From positions 186,001 through 250,000 of the forward strand of contig JADNYV010000025.1 of NCBI GenBank assembly GCA_015501055.1: a DNA stretch of 64,000 nt. Reading direction: 5' to 3'. This document shows positions 1-12,309 of this stretch, in pieces. The position numbers were made by a program, and so were the translations under genes. The DNA is from Mucidula mucida (Eukaryota; Basidiomycota; Agaricomycetes; Agaricales; Physalacriaceae). The notes beneath the pieces are model-generated. The model saw only the letters and a list, made by a program, of their open reading frames with translations, was not told the origin of the DNA and ran no database searches. The first letter of the stretch is position 1. Every line of letters begins with the position of its first letter.

Positions 1-416
1 ATGCTGCACAGCGCAGTCCCGTTGTCCCGATCGAGGACGCTTGATATATTGTAGCAAGTAAGGTGGACGCGTCGTGACCACCAGGCTGGCGAGGGATCCG
101 TAGTCTTCCTGTCGAGCTCCGCGCAAAGCAGCGGAAGCTTGTCTGGGGTATTGAAGAAAAGGCAGTGGAACATAAGTTCACTGGCGACGCGATGGAATGC
201 CCTGCAGGTCATCATAATGCTCTTCTTGGTGGCATAGCTGCGTCGTTGTAGGACATTGAGGGCTTCGCTGGGCTGGCGTAGTGTCCAAACGCCAAACGTG
301 CCTTTGAACCATGCACTGGACGCCATCGATGTCGGCAAGCCGTGCTGGAAGAGGACATCCTCGTCCGACGCGAGGATAAATATAACAGACAGTATTTCTG
401 TCGGCAAAGCCTCCAT
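1..416 (-). CDS. F-box protein, partial (3' end beyond the left edge)
   Basis: Reading the minus strand from an ATG at 416, a frame stays open for 138 codons to the window edge. It starts M-E-A-L-P-T-E-I-L, the opening of an F-box (LPxEIL), continues with a motif TLRQPSEAL and a second conserved-looking block TCRAFHRVASELMF, and ends in a run consistent with the body of a fungal F-box protein. F-box proteins are substrate adaptors of SCF ubiquitin ligases; the substrate cannot be told from this piece. A splice acceptor (ttcctag) lies directly before the ATG, so an upstream exon is possible. It is divergent from the importin gene, whose ATG lies 175 bp away. The F-box call rests on the short N-terminal motif plus general resemblance; coding status looks good because the frame is open throughout. 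Confidence 0.62.
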   Translation of the reverse strand, partial: MEALPTEILSVIFILASDEDVLFQHGLPTSMASSAWFKGTFGVWTLRQPSEALNVLQRRSYATKKSIMMTCRAFHRVASELMFHCLFFNTPDKLPLLCAELDRKTTDPSPAWWSRRVHLTCYNISSVLDRDNGTALCS

Positions 417-591
417 CTAGGAATCTGTGAGCGTCTGAGAAGGTCATGTCAGTCTTACGAACCGTTCCGACGTGGTGGTTGATATTCAAGGTCGAGGCGG
501 CAAATCAACCGGCATTTCCTTTGACTTCCCGGTCCTCACAGGCTTCATTGACGACTACATCCTTCCTACATATGCACTGCAGCTCTTAATA

Positions 592-3500
592 ATGGTCGAC
601 GCCAGCTTTCTTCCCGTCCTACCACCCTCCGATATCCAACGGGCCATAGAGGTCAGGACTTGTCTGCATTTGTGGCCGCTCGACAAGAACTCACAACTGC
701 GTAGGCAATTCAGAAAATATACGAGCCATCAAGCCAAACCGCAGAAGAAATCAAAGTTCGCCAGCAGGAGCTGTTCGATATACAACGGTTGCCGGAAGCA
801 TGGGGACTGGTGTTGCCATTACTCAATCACAACGATCCCAATGTTCAATTCTTTGGAGCACATACTGTGCAAGTTAAAATCGCTCGGGATTGGTGCGTAC
901 TTTGACCAAGACGCGTTTCCTGCGCTCAATGGCTGTAAAGGTTGTCGTTTCCGGAAGAACATCATCTTGCCCTCCGCGATCTCCTGGTGCAACTGACTGC
1001 ATACTCCATTGGAACTGGTCACAACAATGTCATCCTCCGGAAGCTCTTCATTGCCGTACGCGAAATCTGTTATCGCCTCAAACTCTCATGGATCCCGCCT
1101 TGTAGTTGTGCTCGTTAGCCCTCAAATTAGTACCCCATGCCGACACGAAATGGCCAGACTGGATTGCTTCCATATGCAAAGCTTTCTCCTCTGCTGGCGT
1201 CAAGACAGGTCCAATACTCGACTTCTTGTCGATTGCTGCGGAAGAGGTTGCAACCGCGGACCTAGTGGGTGCCAGTAAGTACGTATCGTGTTTTCCTGGC
1301 GGGTATCTCTTTTCACAGAATCTGAACAGAGACCTCATGAATCAGAGTCTGAAAGGCTCGAAAGAACTCGTTCTCAATGCCATTACCTCTACCATCAATA
1401 GAGGAGCCTCCCCAGCTTCAGACAAAGAAGTAGAATCCGCGCTCAAATGCTTTCAAGCATGGTTGCCCTTTTTCAATCTCGAGTAAGTTCTTTGAGATAT
1501 CGCGTTCTCCGTGTTCAGTACTTCTGCTAGTGACTACATTGCTGTGATCCCTTTCCTCTATGCCCTCCTCGATCCCGACAACGACAAATTCTTTCTTTCT
1601 GCTTCAGACGCATTACAGGAGTTGTTGGACTCGTCACTGCTTTCTAATGGTTCAATATCGGGAATGTCGCATTTGACACAACCCATTTTACTATGGGTAG
1701 ATACCAAAGGTAACCGCATCATAGAGAACACGATTCAAACTGGGACCGTGGACGACGTTTCGCACTCTACATGCAAACTCTTGGCAGCTCTTGGTGATCA
1801 TTCAACGTCCTATCTCTGCCAGAATCTCTCTCGCGACACTCCAGTGGTATTATTGCCTCAGTATGCTCGCGTCTTCCCCCCAGTACAAAGGACAGAAGCC
1901 CATCTGGTACAAAATTATCTGCGCGTTATGTTGGCATATACGGGACTACCGGGCTACTATGGGGTAGATGAAGAGACAAGCGAGTTGACCAATACGTTTT
2001 GGTATATGTTTCAAGAAGCTTTGTGGGATGCGCCGTGGGCGGCTGGCGATAACCCACAGGCTCTCAGTGGTGATCCTAATGCCGTGGTGAAGGCGGTGTA
2101 CGTCGAACTCGTGAAGATCTTGCAAAGAAAGTGTACCTATCCTCCGCTAGGACATGGATGGCCAAAGGGTAATGTCCCTGTTGCTGCTGTTCAATCATCT
2201 GTCTGACGCACTAGGTAGATCAAGTCGACAAGTTTCAAGTGTAAGTGGAAATCAGAATTTTCTGAAGCAGCCTATTCAGCTGCCATTCTTAGCTATCGTC
2301 GGGACATCGGCGACACACTGATCAATGCGTACGTTGCCTCATAAGTACGAGTGTCCCTTGTCCAATGATTTCGCTCTCAAGTTTCTACGTCATTCGCGAT
2401 GACATGCTTGGTTTCTTCGTGGACAATCTAATCCAGGACATGAAAGCTCAACAGGAATCTAATGCGGGTTGGGAGGTTCGTCGCGTCTCGTCCCGACAAC
2501 TCATTTCTCAATACGCATCTCTAGAAAGCTGAGTCGACGCTCCATTGTATTGCTTCAATACAGGAAACTCTCGATTATGACAAGACTTCCCACCTGTCTC
2601 GACTATTCAACCCAGAAGTTATTCGCCGTCTACCTACAACTGGTCGTGAGCGCATACGAACTACAGCGCTGAACCTCCTTGGTAGGTACTTGAGCCATAT
2701 AGCAGAACCAAGCTCAGTGGTTTCTCAGGATCTTACAGTTCTTGGTTTGGTGAATCGAAGGCGGAGCCTGCGGCCAAGTTGGAGATGTTAATGTCAGCAG
2801 TCGCCTACACTGTAGCTGCTTTACCAGAGTCCACACTCTCCATACAAGCGGCTTTGGCTCTACGCGATCTTTGCGATGCCAACCGAAAACTTCTTGCACC
2901 TCACATAAGTGCGTTCGGGGAGTTACATGCAGGTTTGGCCCAGGTTCCGGTAGGTCAAGTTCTTCTTAATACGTCTTGTTGAACTAACGATCTGCCAGGA
3001 CTTGGAAAAGAGCAAGGTGCTGCAATCTATTGCTAGTGTCATCGAGGCATTGCCCCCTGCAGAGCAAATAGCTCCGGTTGAGGTACGAATGCGTCTTATG
3101 TTCTGCTCACTTGTGCTCACATTCTAGTTTACAGGCTATGGCAAACCCTATTGTTCAGAAGTTGATGGAGATTCTAAACAATCCAAACATTGTTCGTGCG
3201 CCCGGTTTCCGATATTTATTTGAGTTGATGAAGACTCCAGTTGCCTGTTGATGCGCGCAACCTGACCATCTTGCATCTTGAGACTTTGGCGGGTATCGGT
3301 AAAGGTCTTACTCGACTTACAGATGACCTATTCGACCTGGATGACGATGCGAGATTCCAAGTTCTTCTCGCGCAGCTGAATACTGCACGCTCTGACGAAC
3401 GCATGGAACGGCTTCGGAGTGGTATACTTGCCGCCATCTCCCGCTGCGTTGAAGTTGTCGGCCAAGATGCCGGTGTCGGACAGGTAAGCCGTTGACAGGC

Positions 3501-4682
3501 GGCTCGAACGCATCGCTGATATCTCGACTAGGCTATAAATGAGTTGGTCAAGTCTATAACAGCTCTACCGGCAGACATCACTATCATGTCGCTTCCACCC
3601 ACACCATTATTGGGGCTGGTCTGTAACGCGCTTCAACGCCAGATTACCGCGTCGTGGCTTGCTCTGGCCACGGTCTTATTTGCACAGATGAGACCGCCTA
3701 AACCGCTTCCACTGTCAGGCGAGAAGGATGAACGAGACCGGAGGGAAGCTGAGATGGAGAAACAGTATGTTCAGGAAGCGAATCAAGCCACATTGGTTGT
3801 CCGGGAAGCACTCAACATGTTCTTGACCATCACGCTTCCTTTTTTATCTGCATCCCCAAACATCATGACTGAGGTATGCTTCATCGTACTCATTTTTCGT
3901 TCTATTCATTAATGTTCGTCTTAGAACCCCGATGTCGTGCAAGAGTTTTTCAACTGCCTAGACAGTGTACGTTCAGGTCATTGCCTTTGTAGCTTATTCA
4001 CCAATACTTCTTCCCACAGATCACATTGGATTACATCGAGCTGTTCTACGACATACCAGATGCCACAATCAACGCTCTTGTGCAATGCTCCCTTCGTGCG
4101 TTGACTCTTCAGGAGCGATACTCTCTCATCGCCGCTTGCAACTTCTTGGTTAGTCACGCTGGTATCATGATTTCGTGCGACGATGTTCACTCAGCCTCAG
4201 AATAAATTCCTTCAACGATCATTTAATAACGACAAGTTGTTGGACCCACGTCGCCGATTTGTCGACGTGTATGGACGGGATATAATGAGGGCTGCTTTAT
4301 CTGGGCTTGCAGGTGTCTCGCCTCGAAGTGCCACCCCAAATCTGGTTGATCTATTATCCACACTTCTATCACGATGTGTATCCGAAGCACAGGGTTGGTT
4401 AAAGGAAGCTGTAGTCGATGTGGGTCCACCATCTCACCCCACAATCTGATCTCACCGGGTACAGGTCAACTTTATACCGTCAAAGGCGGGTCCGGAAAAC
4501 AAAGAGAAGTTTCTTCAAGGCATCATGGGGTTCGCGCGCTGTTTATGACTCCTTCCCGCTTGGCTGATGCTTGATTTAGAACAAAGTCTACCAAAAGGAT
4601 ACGAGAGGCGGCTAATCAATTCGCTCTGGTCGCTCGTGGTTTAGAGGGGACGGCGTTTGGCTACGCTACGGTCACAACGTAG
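592..4682 (+). CDS. Importin-13-like karyopherin (importin-beta family)
   Basis: Multi-exon nuclear transport receptor, interrupted by many introns of about 50 nt. The first exon (592-651) encodes MVDASFLPVLP and splices to 714, continuing KIYEPSSQTAEE and then the typical importin-beta N-terminal block PEAWGLVLPLLNHNDPNVQF followed by FGAHTVQVKIARDW. The middle has a block LVQNYLRVMLAYTGLPGYY, then a TFWYMFQEALW motif and YRRDIGDTLINAYYVIRDDM, which match the importin-13 subfamily (yeast Kap122/Pdr6) rather than other karyopherins. The last exon follows an intron ending ttag at about 4579 and ends in RGLEGTAFGYATVTT with TAG at 4680-4682. Family members carry cargo (for example Mago-Y14, Ubc9, TFIIA) in and out of the nucleus in a Ran-dependent manner; cargo here is not inferable. 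Exon borders in the middle were only partly traced. Confidence 0.85.
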
Positions 4683-5162
4683 CGCTCATCAAGTCAATTG
4701 TTTCTGCAATATTTAACGCTGCTGCTTAGAAGACAGACAATACTCGATGATCTAATGATGAGGATGTTGTACCCTATATACCGATGTCCCGCCTGGATAG
4801 CAGGATTAATGGCGTCAAGATTATTACCGCCTTCTAGATTTTGCTCGGTACCGACGTTCTTTCTGTACTGGTGCCGTACCGGCGCCCGGTTGTCCCGCTC
4901 TTTGTTCTTATCGCCCGGATCCCGCATTATTTTCCATATATATCCTAGTCTCCGACTCGGCGGGGGCGCGGTAAGATCACCAGACCGGAGTACTTACCCG
5001 ATATAGTGATACCCGGACCATACGCCCATCACATCAAGCGATTCCGCATGGTGTTGGTCGCGCCCGCGCGTTGTGACTCACGAGAAGCTTCGGATCGATG
5101 CGCCAAACTTTGTATACCATGTTGTTTATTCAACAAAGCGGCGGGAGTATAAGAACCTTGGT
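4683..5162. other. Intergenic, no gene seen
   Basis: About 480 bases between the importin-13 stop and the DUF6699-type gene. I see no open frame with protein-like composition and no RNA gene. A TATA-like stretch (gagtataagaa) sits near 5147-5157, just before a candidate start at 5163. Confidence 0.5.
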
Positions 5163-6219
5163 ATGACTCGGTTTTGGCAACGCCGACACCTTCCGTCCGC
5201 CCCGCCCCCGCCCCCGCCCTCCGCCCCCGTCCCCGCCTACCGTCCGCAAGCCGACATGTATTCACCTGATACCGGAGCATACTACGCTGATAAAGTCAGC
5301 GTGCAATCTGAGCATGTGTACTCGCCTTGGACGAACAGCCCAAAATCAGTATGTTCGGTTCCGTCAGGATACCACGTTACGCCCAACGCGTCTTATCCAC
5401 ACCACACCCTCAGTACGTGCTCTTCTGGACACAATGTTCATATTCTGATACACTTGCTCCCCGCCAGGTCCCTCCGCGCACTCTGCGAGCGTATACCATT
5501 CACGTGAGTACCTGCAGTCTGATCGATAGCCCTGATGTTGATCACTTATTCACAGCCGCGTCTGGACACGCGTCTATAAGCACAGCAACAAGTACCACTG
5601 CGTATTCTGCCAGTAGCTGTATGTTGCTTTCTTGTCCCAAACTTTCACGCGTCTCATCATTTTCGCAGGGGGTTCTACACCCACTCTCGTTCAAGCTTCC
5701 CTTGCACCACAACATCATAGTAACGCGCGACTACGTCTACGCACTCTAGTTAATTTCGACCCCTCAAAACCGAACGCCGCGCCATGTCTCTCTTTCAACT
5801 TGAAGACGAAGCGTGTGGTTGTCTCTTCGAGATATCCGAGTGCTCTGGATGAAGCTGTGACTGCTCCGTCTACCGCGACCCTCAAGATCAAGATCGATAG
5901 GCTGTTTCCGACGTTCATCGTTAGCGCTCAACGATCCGGGAAAGTCACCCTGAAAGACATCTGCGACCAGCTTGTCTCATTCCTCTCCGTGCCACTCAGC
6001 GGCACCGACTACAGCTCACTGGTTCCCGAGCTTCAGCGTGCAGCGGGTGCCGCCTTCCAGCGACGTACGCAGGGCAACAGGAGCCTTCACGACCGCGGCA
6101 TGCTTCGCGTCGACGTTCTTGGAGAGAGCGTGTTCTTCGTAGGCCTTCGGCAAAGCGCTGTTGAATCCGACGCGTTCGAGACGATGTTAACACCGTACGA
6201 CTTTGGCAGTCACATCTGA
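5163..6219 (+). CDS. DUF6699-type protein with proline-rich N-terminus
   Basis: The last exon (starting near 5669, ending TGA at 6217-6219) encodes a block FDPSKPNAAPCLSFNL, then TATLKIKIDRLFPTFIV and GKVTLKDICDQLVSFLSVPL. This order (Pro-containing lead, Ala-Thr-x-P-like strand, then a V-T-L-x-D helix) fits the DUF6699 domain common in mushroom-forming fungi; function is unknown. Upstream exons are small and rich in P, S, T and Y; possible introns lie near 5347-5418, 5419-5466, 5502-5556 and 5619-5668, but I could not fix all junctions. Two start codons are possible: 5163, which includes a proline run encoded by a C-rich tract at 5197-5236, and 5256 (MYSPDTGAYY). Confidence is good that the last exon is coding, lower for the 5' half. 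Confidence 0.6.
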
Positions 6220-6694
6220 AGAATTGCTCAACTTCGGACTATCCGAGACCCTTCGCCATATCATTATTGCAAGTTGCAGAACTTGTTTGTTTTCGACACC
6301 CACCCCACTCTTTCTGACTCTCCTCTCACTCGAAATCTGTATTTATAGCAAGGGACTATACCATCTGGACACTGTTGTAGACGTAGACGTTGTTCTGAGT
6401 TGCTTTCTGTTATCGCTTACCTATTTATTTGTTACCCTTAGTATTCGCATCCCCGCTCTGCCATGTAATGTTACAGTTGTACGGTTATACATCGATTTAT
6501 CCCTCCGCCGTGGCGAAGCGCGGAAGTGAGGACCCACAATGATCCATGTGCCGATAACGGAAGTGATCGACGCATGGCACTTGACCGCCACTAAGGCGGA
6601 TGGACAGACCACGGCGGCGAGATAGGCAAATCTACCAATTAAAAAACGCGACATTTGGCTCATGTTCTTGCTCTCCTCGCACGAGTTGGACGTC
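6220..6694. other. Intergenic, no gene seen
   Basis: About 475 bases between the DUF6699-type gene and the nucleoside hydrolase start. It presumably holds the 3' UTR of the first and the promoter of the second. No convincing coding or RNA feature found. Confidence 0.45.
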
Positions 6695-7934
6695 ATGGCT
6701 TGGGGTCGGAAAGCGCTATCTCTGATCCTCCCAATCCTACCCTCATTCACGAGCTTCACGTCTGCTCAGAGTTGTTTCCAGACCACAAAACTTATAGTTG
6801 ATACGGACTTGTTCAGCGACGTCGAGTGAGCCCGCTTACTTTCTATTTGTTCTCATCACGAACCATGCTAGTGATGCAGCTGCATTATTGCTTGCTTCAA
6901 CCTTACCGTGCACGGACCTGCTCGCGGTGCAAATCAACTACCCATCTTCATACAGCGTCCTCGCGGCGTCGTCCATCTTGACATACTACGGTCACGGCGA
7001 TGTGCCAATCGGCTCCTCGAGCCCATTGAACAACGACAGTTTCTTCGACGACTTTTATTACCAGTTCAGCGACTACGCGAGCAAAGTTCAATACCATTGG
7101 AACCACATCTTAGTCGACGCAGAGGGCGCTTGGGATTCTGTAACTCTGTACCGAAAGATTCTATCGGAACAGGATGACAACTCTGTGTCGATCGCGAGCA
7201 TTGGGTTTTTTGATAACGTGCGCTTAATACCAATCTTTATGTATGGCTTGGACCGTGCTGAACAGACATCAAGCTCTCAGGACTTTTGAATTCTACTGCT
7301 GACAGCTATTCCTCGCTAGACGGTTATGATCTCGTCGCTGCCAAAGTCAAAAAGTTAGCCATCATGGGAGGCGCATATCCAAGTGGCTGGGAATACAATT
7401 TTGGAGGCAGTTCTCCATCACTCACTGCGCATGTTGTCAATACATGGCCAGGAAGTATGACTTTCTCCGGAAGCTATCTTGGGGGAAACGTCACGTCTGG
7501 GGGACGTTTGACTGTGCAAGCACCTTCGTCAGACCCCGTCAGCGCTGCGTATAAGTGGTATATGTAAGTCCTCTATTTGGAGCCGATAAACTGGTTACGA
7601 ATGTTTCCTAGCGGTTACAATACTCCTCGCTACTCGTGGGACCCTATTACAGTGATGTACGCGGTTCAAGGTTCTTATGATTTTTCACGAGATGAACAAC
7701 GCCTAAAACTGATCGTTTCAAAGGTCTGGGAGACTTGCTGGAATACGGCAATTTCGACGGATACAACAATGTATCTTCAGATGGAGCCAACGCTTGGGTG
7801 AATGACAAGTTCGTGACGAACCAACACTGGCTAGTCCTCAAAGAGGGCGTCAGTAATGCACCTTGGGTAACCGATTGGATGACTTGTACTTGTCCGGGGC
7901 ATATCACGCATGGATGTCAAAAAGTCTATTGTAG
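6695..7934 (+). CDS. Secreted nucleoside hydrolase (inosine/uridine-preferring type), frame broken near its end
   Basis: Five exons traced: 6695-6825, 6872-7217, 7274-7563, 7612-7670 and 7724-7934. The protein starts with a signal peptide (MAWGRKALSLILPILPSF) and then the family Ca-binding motif IVDTDLFSDVDDAAAL, which is the DTDxxxDDAxA signature of nucleoside hydrolases. Later blocks KVKKLAIMGGAYPSGWEYNF and SWDPITVMYAVQG are also typical. The enzymes cleave the N-glycosidic bond of nucleosides to base plus ribose; a secreted form would act in scavenging. After NQHWLVLKEGVSNA the frame is lost: the family-like ending LGNRLDDLYLSGAYHAW and stop TAG at 7932-7934 sit in another frame, so one base seems missing at about 7855-7864. 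Adding one base makes the exons sum to 1038 nt, an exact 345 codons plus stop. As given, the frame would run on to 8283, into the antisense of the next gene. Confidence 0.82.
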
Positions 7935-7972
7935 TGCACCTGAGCCCATGAATGCAGATCATGAAAAGGAGA

Positions 7973-10281
7973 TCAATGCTTTTTTGACGGCTTCTCGTCC
8001 GGGTATAGCTGCGCCATGGCGTCAACGGAGCACAGATAATACAGGCAGACAGAACAGTACCTTTCCTGGGTTGAACAAACCGAGAGGATCGACCGCTCTT
8101 TTGATTGTCTTCATTAATTCAATGGTGCCCTCTCCAAGTTCCTCCGTCAAGTACTCTCGTTTGCCGATACCTACACCATGTTCTCCGGTGCCTCACACAA
8201 CGGATGAGTCTGAAGAGCAGAAAGCAGAAGTCACGAGCTCACAAGTTCCATCAAGATCAATGGCGCGTTTCACCATTCGGTGAACCGCTTGTCGAGCAAG
8301 TGCCTCCTCCTCGTCCGTTTGGAACAAGATATGTGCGTGGAAGTTCCCGTCGCCTGCATGCCCAACGATCGGCGATACTAGGCCTATACTTGCGAGGTCT
8401 TCCTTGGTTTGCTGAACGAGATCGGGAAGTCTGGAAATCGGTACACTAAAACGAGGTCTTCAGCATTCTCCTTCCCACCAGTAGACGACGAAACTTACCA
8501 GACGTCGGTTGGCCATCCTTTAGCATTCTCTATCAGGGCTAATCCGGCATAATGAGCGTTTTTACGGTCAGTCCACAAATCATTCGCCTCTTGCTGGTTC
8601 CGTGCCAGCTCAAAGCCGGTGCCGCCGTGGCGCTGGGCAACCTTCTTAACAATATCGGCGGTCTCCTTCAAGGACTGAGGAGTGGGTCCTTGAAATTTCA
8701 TGAAGAGACTGTCTTTCTCAGGCCAGCGACGCTTCGACTGGCCATAGATGTTTGTAGCTTTCATAAATACGTCGTCTACCAGTTCGATGCATTCTACAGA
8801 GCGCTTCAGCGCTGTAAGGTGATTGACGGAGGACGGCTTACGAATCCCGACGCCCTGATTGAGGATGTCTACAACTGCCTCCGTTGCATTGCGCACGTTG
8901 GGGAACTGTACAACAGCGACATTGGTTGGAAGGACTGGTGCTAGCCTTATGGTTACTGTATAGGATATATAACAGGTTGAATAAATGAAGTTATCAGAAG
9001 CTAACCTTCTGTTATGATACCTAGTGTTCCTTCTGCCCCAATGAATAATTTGGTCACGTCGAATCCGGCTGAAGACTTTCTTGATCGCCGGCGCGTCTTG
9101 ATCACTTGGCCGTTCGGAAGGACGACAGTCTGAGAACGACGGTGATGAGCCTTGGACTATGTTCTTCGAACAGTAAAAGACATACAGCATTTAGGAACCA
9201 TTCACCCTTAGCAGTTCCGTAGCGAACGGCGTTGGCTGTAGGGATGACCTCAGTAGAGCAAATGGAAATGCTGAATGGTACCTACTTCCAGAACACCCAG
9301 TACTCAACATACCTCCGATAGTCGCCCCCGGTGCCGGGTCAAGCTGCTTCCATCAACCTACGCAAGTCGAATCTATAGCAATGCTCATACCGGAAAGAAT
9401 AACGGTATGCCTGAATCCGAAATTAGGATTCGTCCAGGAAAGCAATACCGTAATACTGACCTTTCTCTTTCAATGTGTCATTCACTTCGACCCAACCCAA
9501 ACCAGGCTGACACACGAGATCGGAGTCCGCCTCTGCAATGAGCGTGGGTCATTCGGCCAGATACCATGTGCAAGAAGCATACCATGGATCTCTAATATCT
9601 TGTTCATCCCAGATATGTCTACGCAGATGCCACCAGAGCTGTGCTATTGTCATCGTGAATAATGCAAAACAGAAGTGGCATTCGTTGCTGGACACACTCA
9701 CACCTCGCGTATGTCCTTCGAGATTGGTAGCTCCGGAGTACGGTGTTATGGGCATACGGTGTTTTGACGCGATTTTTACAATCTTGACGACATCTTCGGT
9801 GGATTCAGGGTATGCGACAACGCTATGAGGTGATTCTACATCAATGGTAAGACGGACTACCTTGAAGATAGTGCTAACACGACTTACCGCCGTGGTGATG
9901 GTCATGCGAAGAATGTCCGTGTATCCGAAGCTCATCGGGATCCGTAGTGATAACACCGTCGCGGTCGGCAAAAGTAGACTTGAGTTCCACGATGGCGCGT
10001 CCATAGTCCGCCGGAGAGCCAAAGGTATGTTCACTTGGGGATAACTGAGATGTTGGAGCAATAAATGAAGATGCAGCATATCCGGCAGCACCGCTTGCAA
10101 GGGCCAGAAGCACGTAGGGAAGGTAGTTCGTCTCTGAAGGGCGTGATGCAGGAGTGCTAGAAGTCGATCGGGAGGAAGTGCGGGGTATGATATAAGACGA
10201 TGGACTGCGTTTGAGGAAACCATTGTACGCAGACCGGCTATGTGCAAGGCGGGAGTGGATGCTCAATATTCTGGAGTACAT
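7973..10281 (-). CDS. D-lactate dehydrogenase (cytochrome), mitochondrial
   Basis: FAD-linked oxidase of the DLD1 type. From the ATG at 10281 ([19 protein letters not shown]) the N-terminus is basic, hydroxylated and free of acids, as in a mitochondrial targeting sequence; another ATG at 10302 is in frame. A hydrophobic segment follows ([18 protein letters not shown]), probably an inner-membrane anchor. The FAD-binding PCMH part contains [16 protein letters not shown] and FVLPNGQ-like [14 protein letters not shown], then [19 protein letters not shown]. The C-terminal FAD-linked oxidase domain has [14 protein letters not shown] and, after an intron, [15 protein letters not shown] and LFNPGKLYP, ending KKH with the stop at 7973-7975. 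It oxidises D-lactate to pyruvate, passing electrons to cytochrome c. Many introns of 45-60 nt. It is divergent from the PCI gene and converges with the nucleoside hydrolase, 38 bp away. Confidence 0.9.
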
Positions 10282-10540
10282 GGCAATGGGCAGGACCAAC
10301 AACGAAAGAAAGAAACGGTTAAAGACGGTGTTTCTTATATGTTCGGGTGTCCGGTCCTGTGGGCCGATTCTGCGGGGTCATGAGGCCAGTCGAATTCATA
10401 TTTGTAGAGAATCAAGGAACTGTATACAGCCTGAGTGGGCCGACAGGGTGAAGGTATTGCAATGGACATGATATGAGCGTGCGAGTGAGGAGGAGAGAGG
10501 CGCGTCTACCACGTGCCCGGCTTCCTGCTTCCGTGTCATC
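10282..10540. promoter_or_regulatory. Divergent promoter region of D-LDH and the CSN12-like gene
   Basis: The two start codons (10281 on the minus strand, 10541 on the plus strand) lie 259 bp apart with no gene between, so this stretch must hold both promoters. I do not recognise specific sites in it. Confidence 0.5.
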
Positions 10541-12216
10541 ATGCCCGTCGATTTTCCCAATTTTCTTCTCCAGCTCAACGACACGATTAATGCCGAGAAT
10601 GGTGAAAATCTCGCCTATCTACTCCGACCTACTAGCCCGCACGGAAAGGATCTTGTCAAGCAGTTCAAAAATGCCACTGTTAGTCGCGCCGCCATTAATC
10701 CAATCGACATTCAGCTTGACAATTCGTGTCGTCATTTAGAAATCCACGTTCAGCAACTACTTGGGCAGTATACAAAGCCCATGGGATGAAATCGCTGTCC
10801 AATATGTCCTAGTCTGCTTGCACGTAGCTCGGCGAAGACCTATGGAAGCGTTCAAGGAGCACACAACACTTGTTGGGTGCGTTGACTTTGTATCGTAAGA
10901 CGATATAACTAATCAAGTAAACAGTCTTTTCTACCGATTCTTCACTGAAAACCGAGGCTGGACCCTCCTTGCGCTGTTCTCTATCCTTCGCGATCTACGT
11001 GACCTGGCCTTCGATGTACAGGTATTCTATCCCCCGAATAACAGCGAACTCATATGTCGGCAGTCCGATATATATGCCAAGGAAAGCGATTTGAAGAGTG
11101 ATTCTATGGAGGATGCCGCCCGAACGATCACCAAAGCGTTCGGCCTATGCATGACAGACAGGTGCGTTGTACTGTGATTTATTTCTTTCTCGCCTGAATA
11201 GTTCTCCAAGGATCTCACCATTTGATCAATCGAGAAAATGGGGGGTATACTACGTCGTGGGACTTGTCCTAAAGTGTTACTTTCGGGCACGTCCTCTTTC
11301 TCGCCCTGTATTGAACGACTTCCCTACAACCGCTTTCAGATCAAGAGAATATCGCTTTCCAAAAGCATTCTTCGTGCGCTCGATGCTAACAATGATATAC
11401 CTCCGCTGCAGCAGTATCCACGCTCACATCAAGTACGTGCCCGCACACTACCACAGAGTAATCTTAATGTATGGCAAGGTCACCTACCGATACTATATTG
11501 GCATGCTGAAGTTTTTGAGTGAAGACTACGCCAAAGTTTGTGTCACTTTCCTCTTAGAACGCGGTACTCTTACACCCAAACAGTCTGAAGAAGAACTAAC
11601 TCTTGCATTTTACCAATGTCATATCGAGGCACATGCTAACCAAGAGTATGTTATGCTTTCCTCTATGCCGAGTCTCATTACTCTTTAGACGTATATTGAC
11701 ATACCTCATACCTCTTCGGATGCTCAAGGGCCATCTCCCATCGGACGAACTTATGACACGATTTCCTGACCTAGAAAATCTCTATCGGTCATTCATAAAA
11801 GCAATTCGGACGGGCGATATAGCATCTTACGATCACGCTCTCGACTTGCATGAGAAGAAACTACTCGACTTGAATCTCTATATCACTCTCGAAAAGGCTC
11901 GAGAATCATGTCTACGCAGTCTATTCCGCAGAGTGTAGGTCCTTATTGACCATCAGGATCAACTAGCTGACTGATCGACAGCTGGGTCGTCGCGGACAAG
12001 CAATCTCGATTACCGATATCTATGTTCCACTCCGCCCTCAAGACATGCAAGCTCGATGTGGATGCAGAAGAAGCAGAATGCCTACTTGCAAATCTGATAT
12101 ACAAAGGGTATATTCGCGGGTACATCAGTCATGCAATGCAAATGGTGGTTCTTGCGAACATGAATGCATTTCCGCGAGTGGCCGATCGGCCAGAGCCATA
12201 CAAGGAACTTTTATAA
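10541..12216 (+). CDS. PCI-domain protein of the CSN12/Thp1 (PCID2) family
   Basis: Starts MPVDFPNFLLQLNDTINAEN, then LVKQFKNAT spliced to KSTFSNYLGSIQSPWDEIAV. Diagnostic blocks are SRKWGVYYVVGLVLKCYFR, KRISLSKSILRALDANND, TYRYYIGMLKFLSEDYAK, EELTLAFYQCHIEAHANQ, LTYLIPLRMLKGHLPSDEL, and a C-terminal PCI winged-helix part ending NAFPRVADRPEPYKELL with TAA at 12214-12216. Members are yeast Csn12 and Thp1 and animal PCID2, which act with Sem1 in mRNA export or splicing complexes (TREX-2 or related). The order WGVYYVVGLVLKCYF then LSKSILRAL is the family signature. Several introns were traced; one, 11287-11339, needs a GC donor to keep frame. Tail-to-tail with URA5, 93 bp apart. Confidence 0.85.
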
Positions 12217-12309
12217 ATGTATCTACGGTGTAATTTGGTTTTTTGTACAACTACACCCTACAAAACGCGCAGTGCAAACGCAATGAGAAACGATAAGCTT
12301 GAGACATTA

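Noticed and set aside
7935..8283. C-terminal extension of the nucleoside hydrolase
   Set aside because: It is antisense to D-lactate dehydrogenase exons and appears only because of the frame break.
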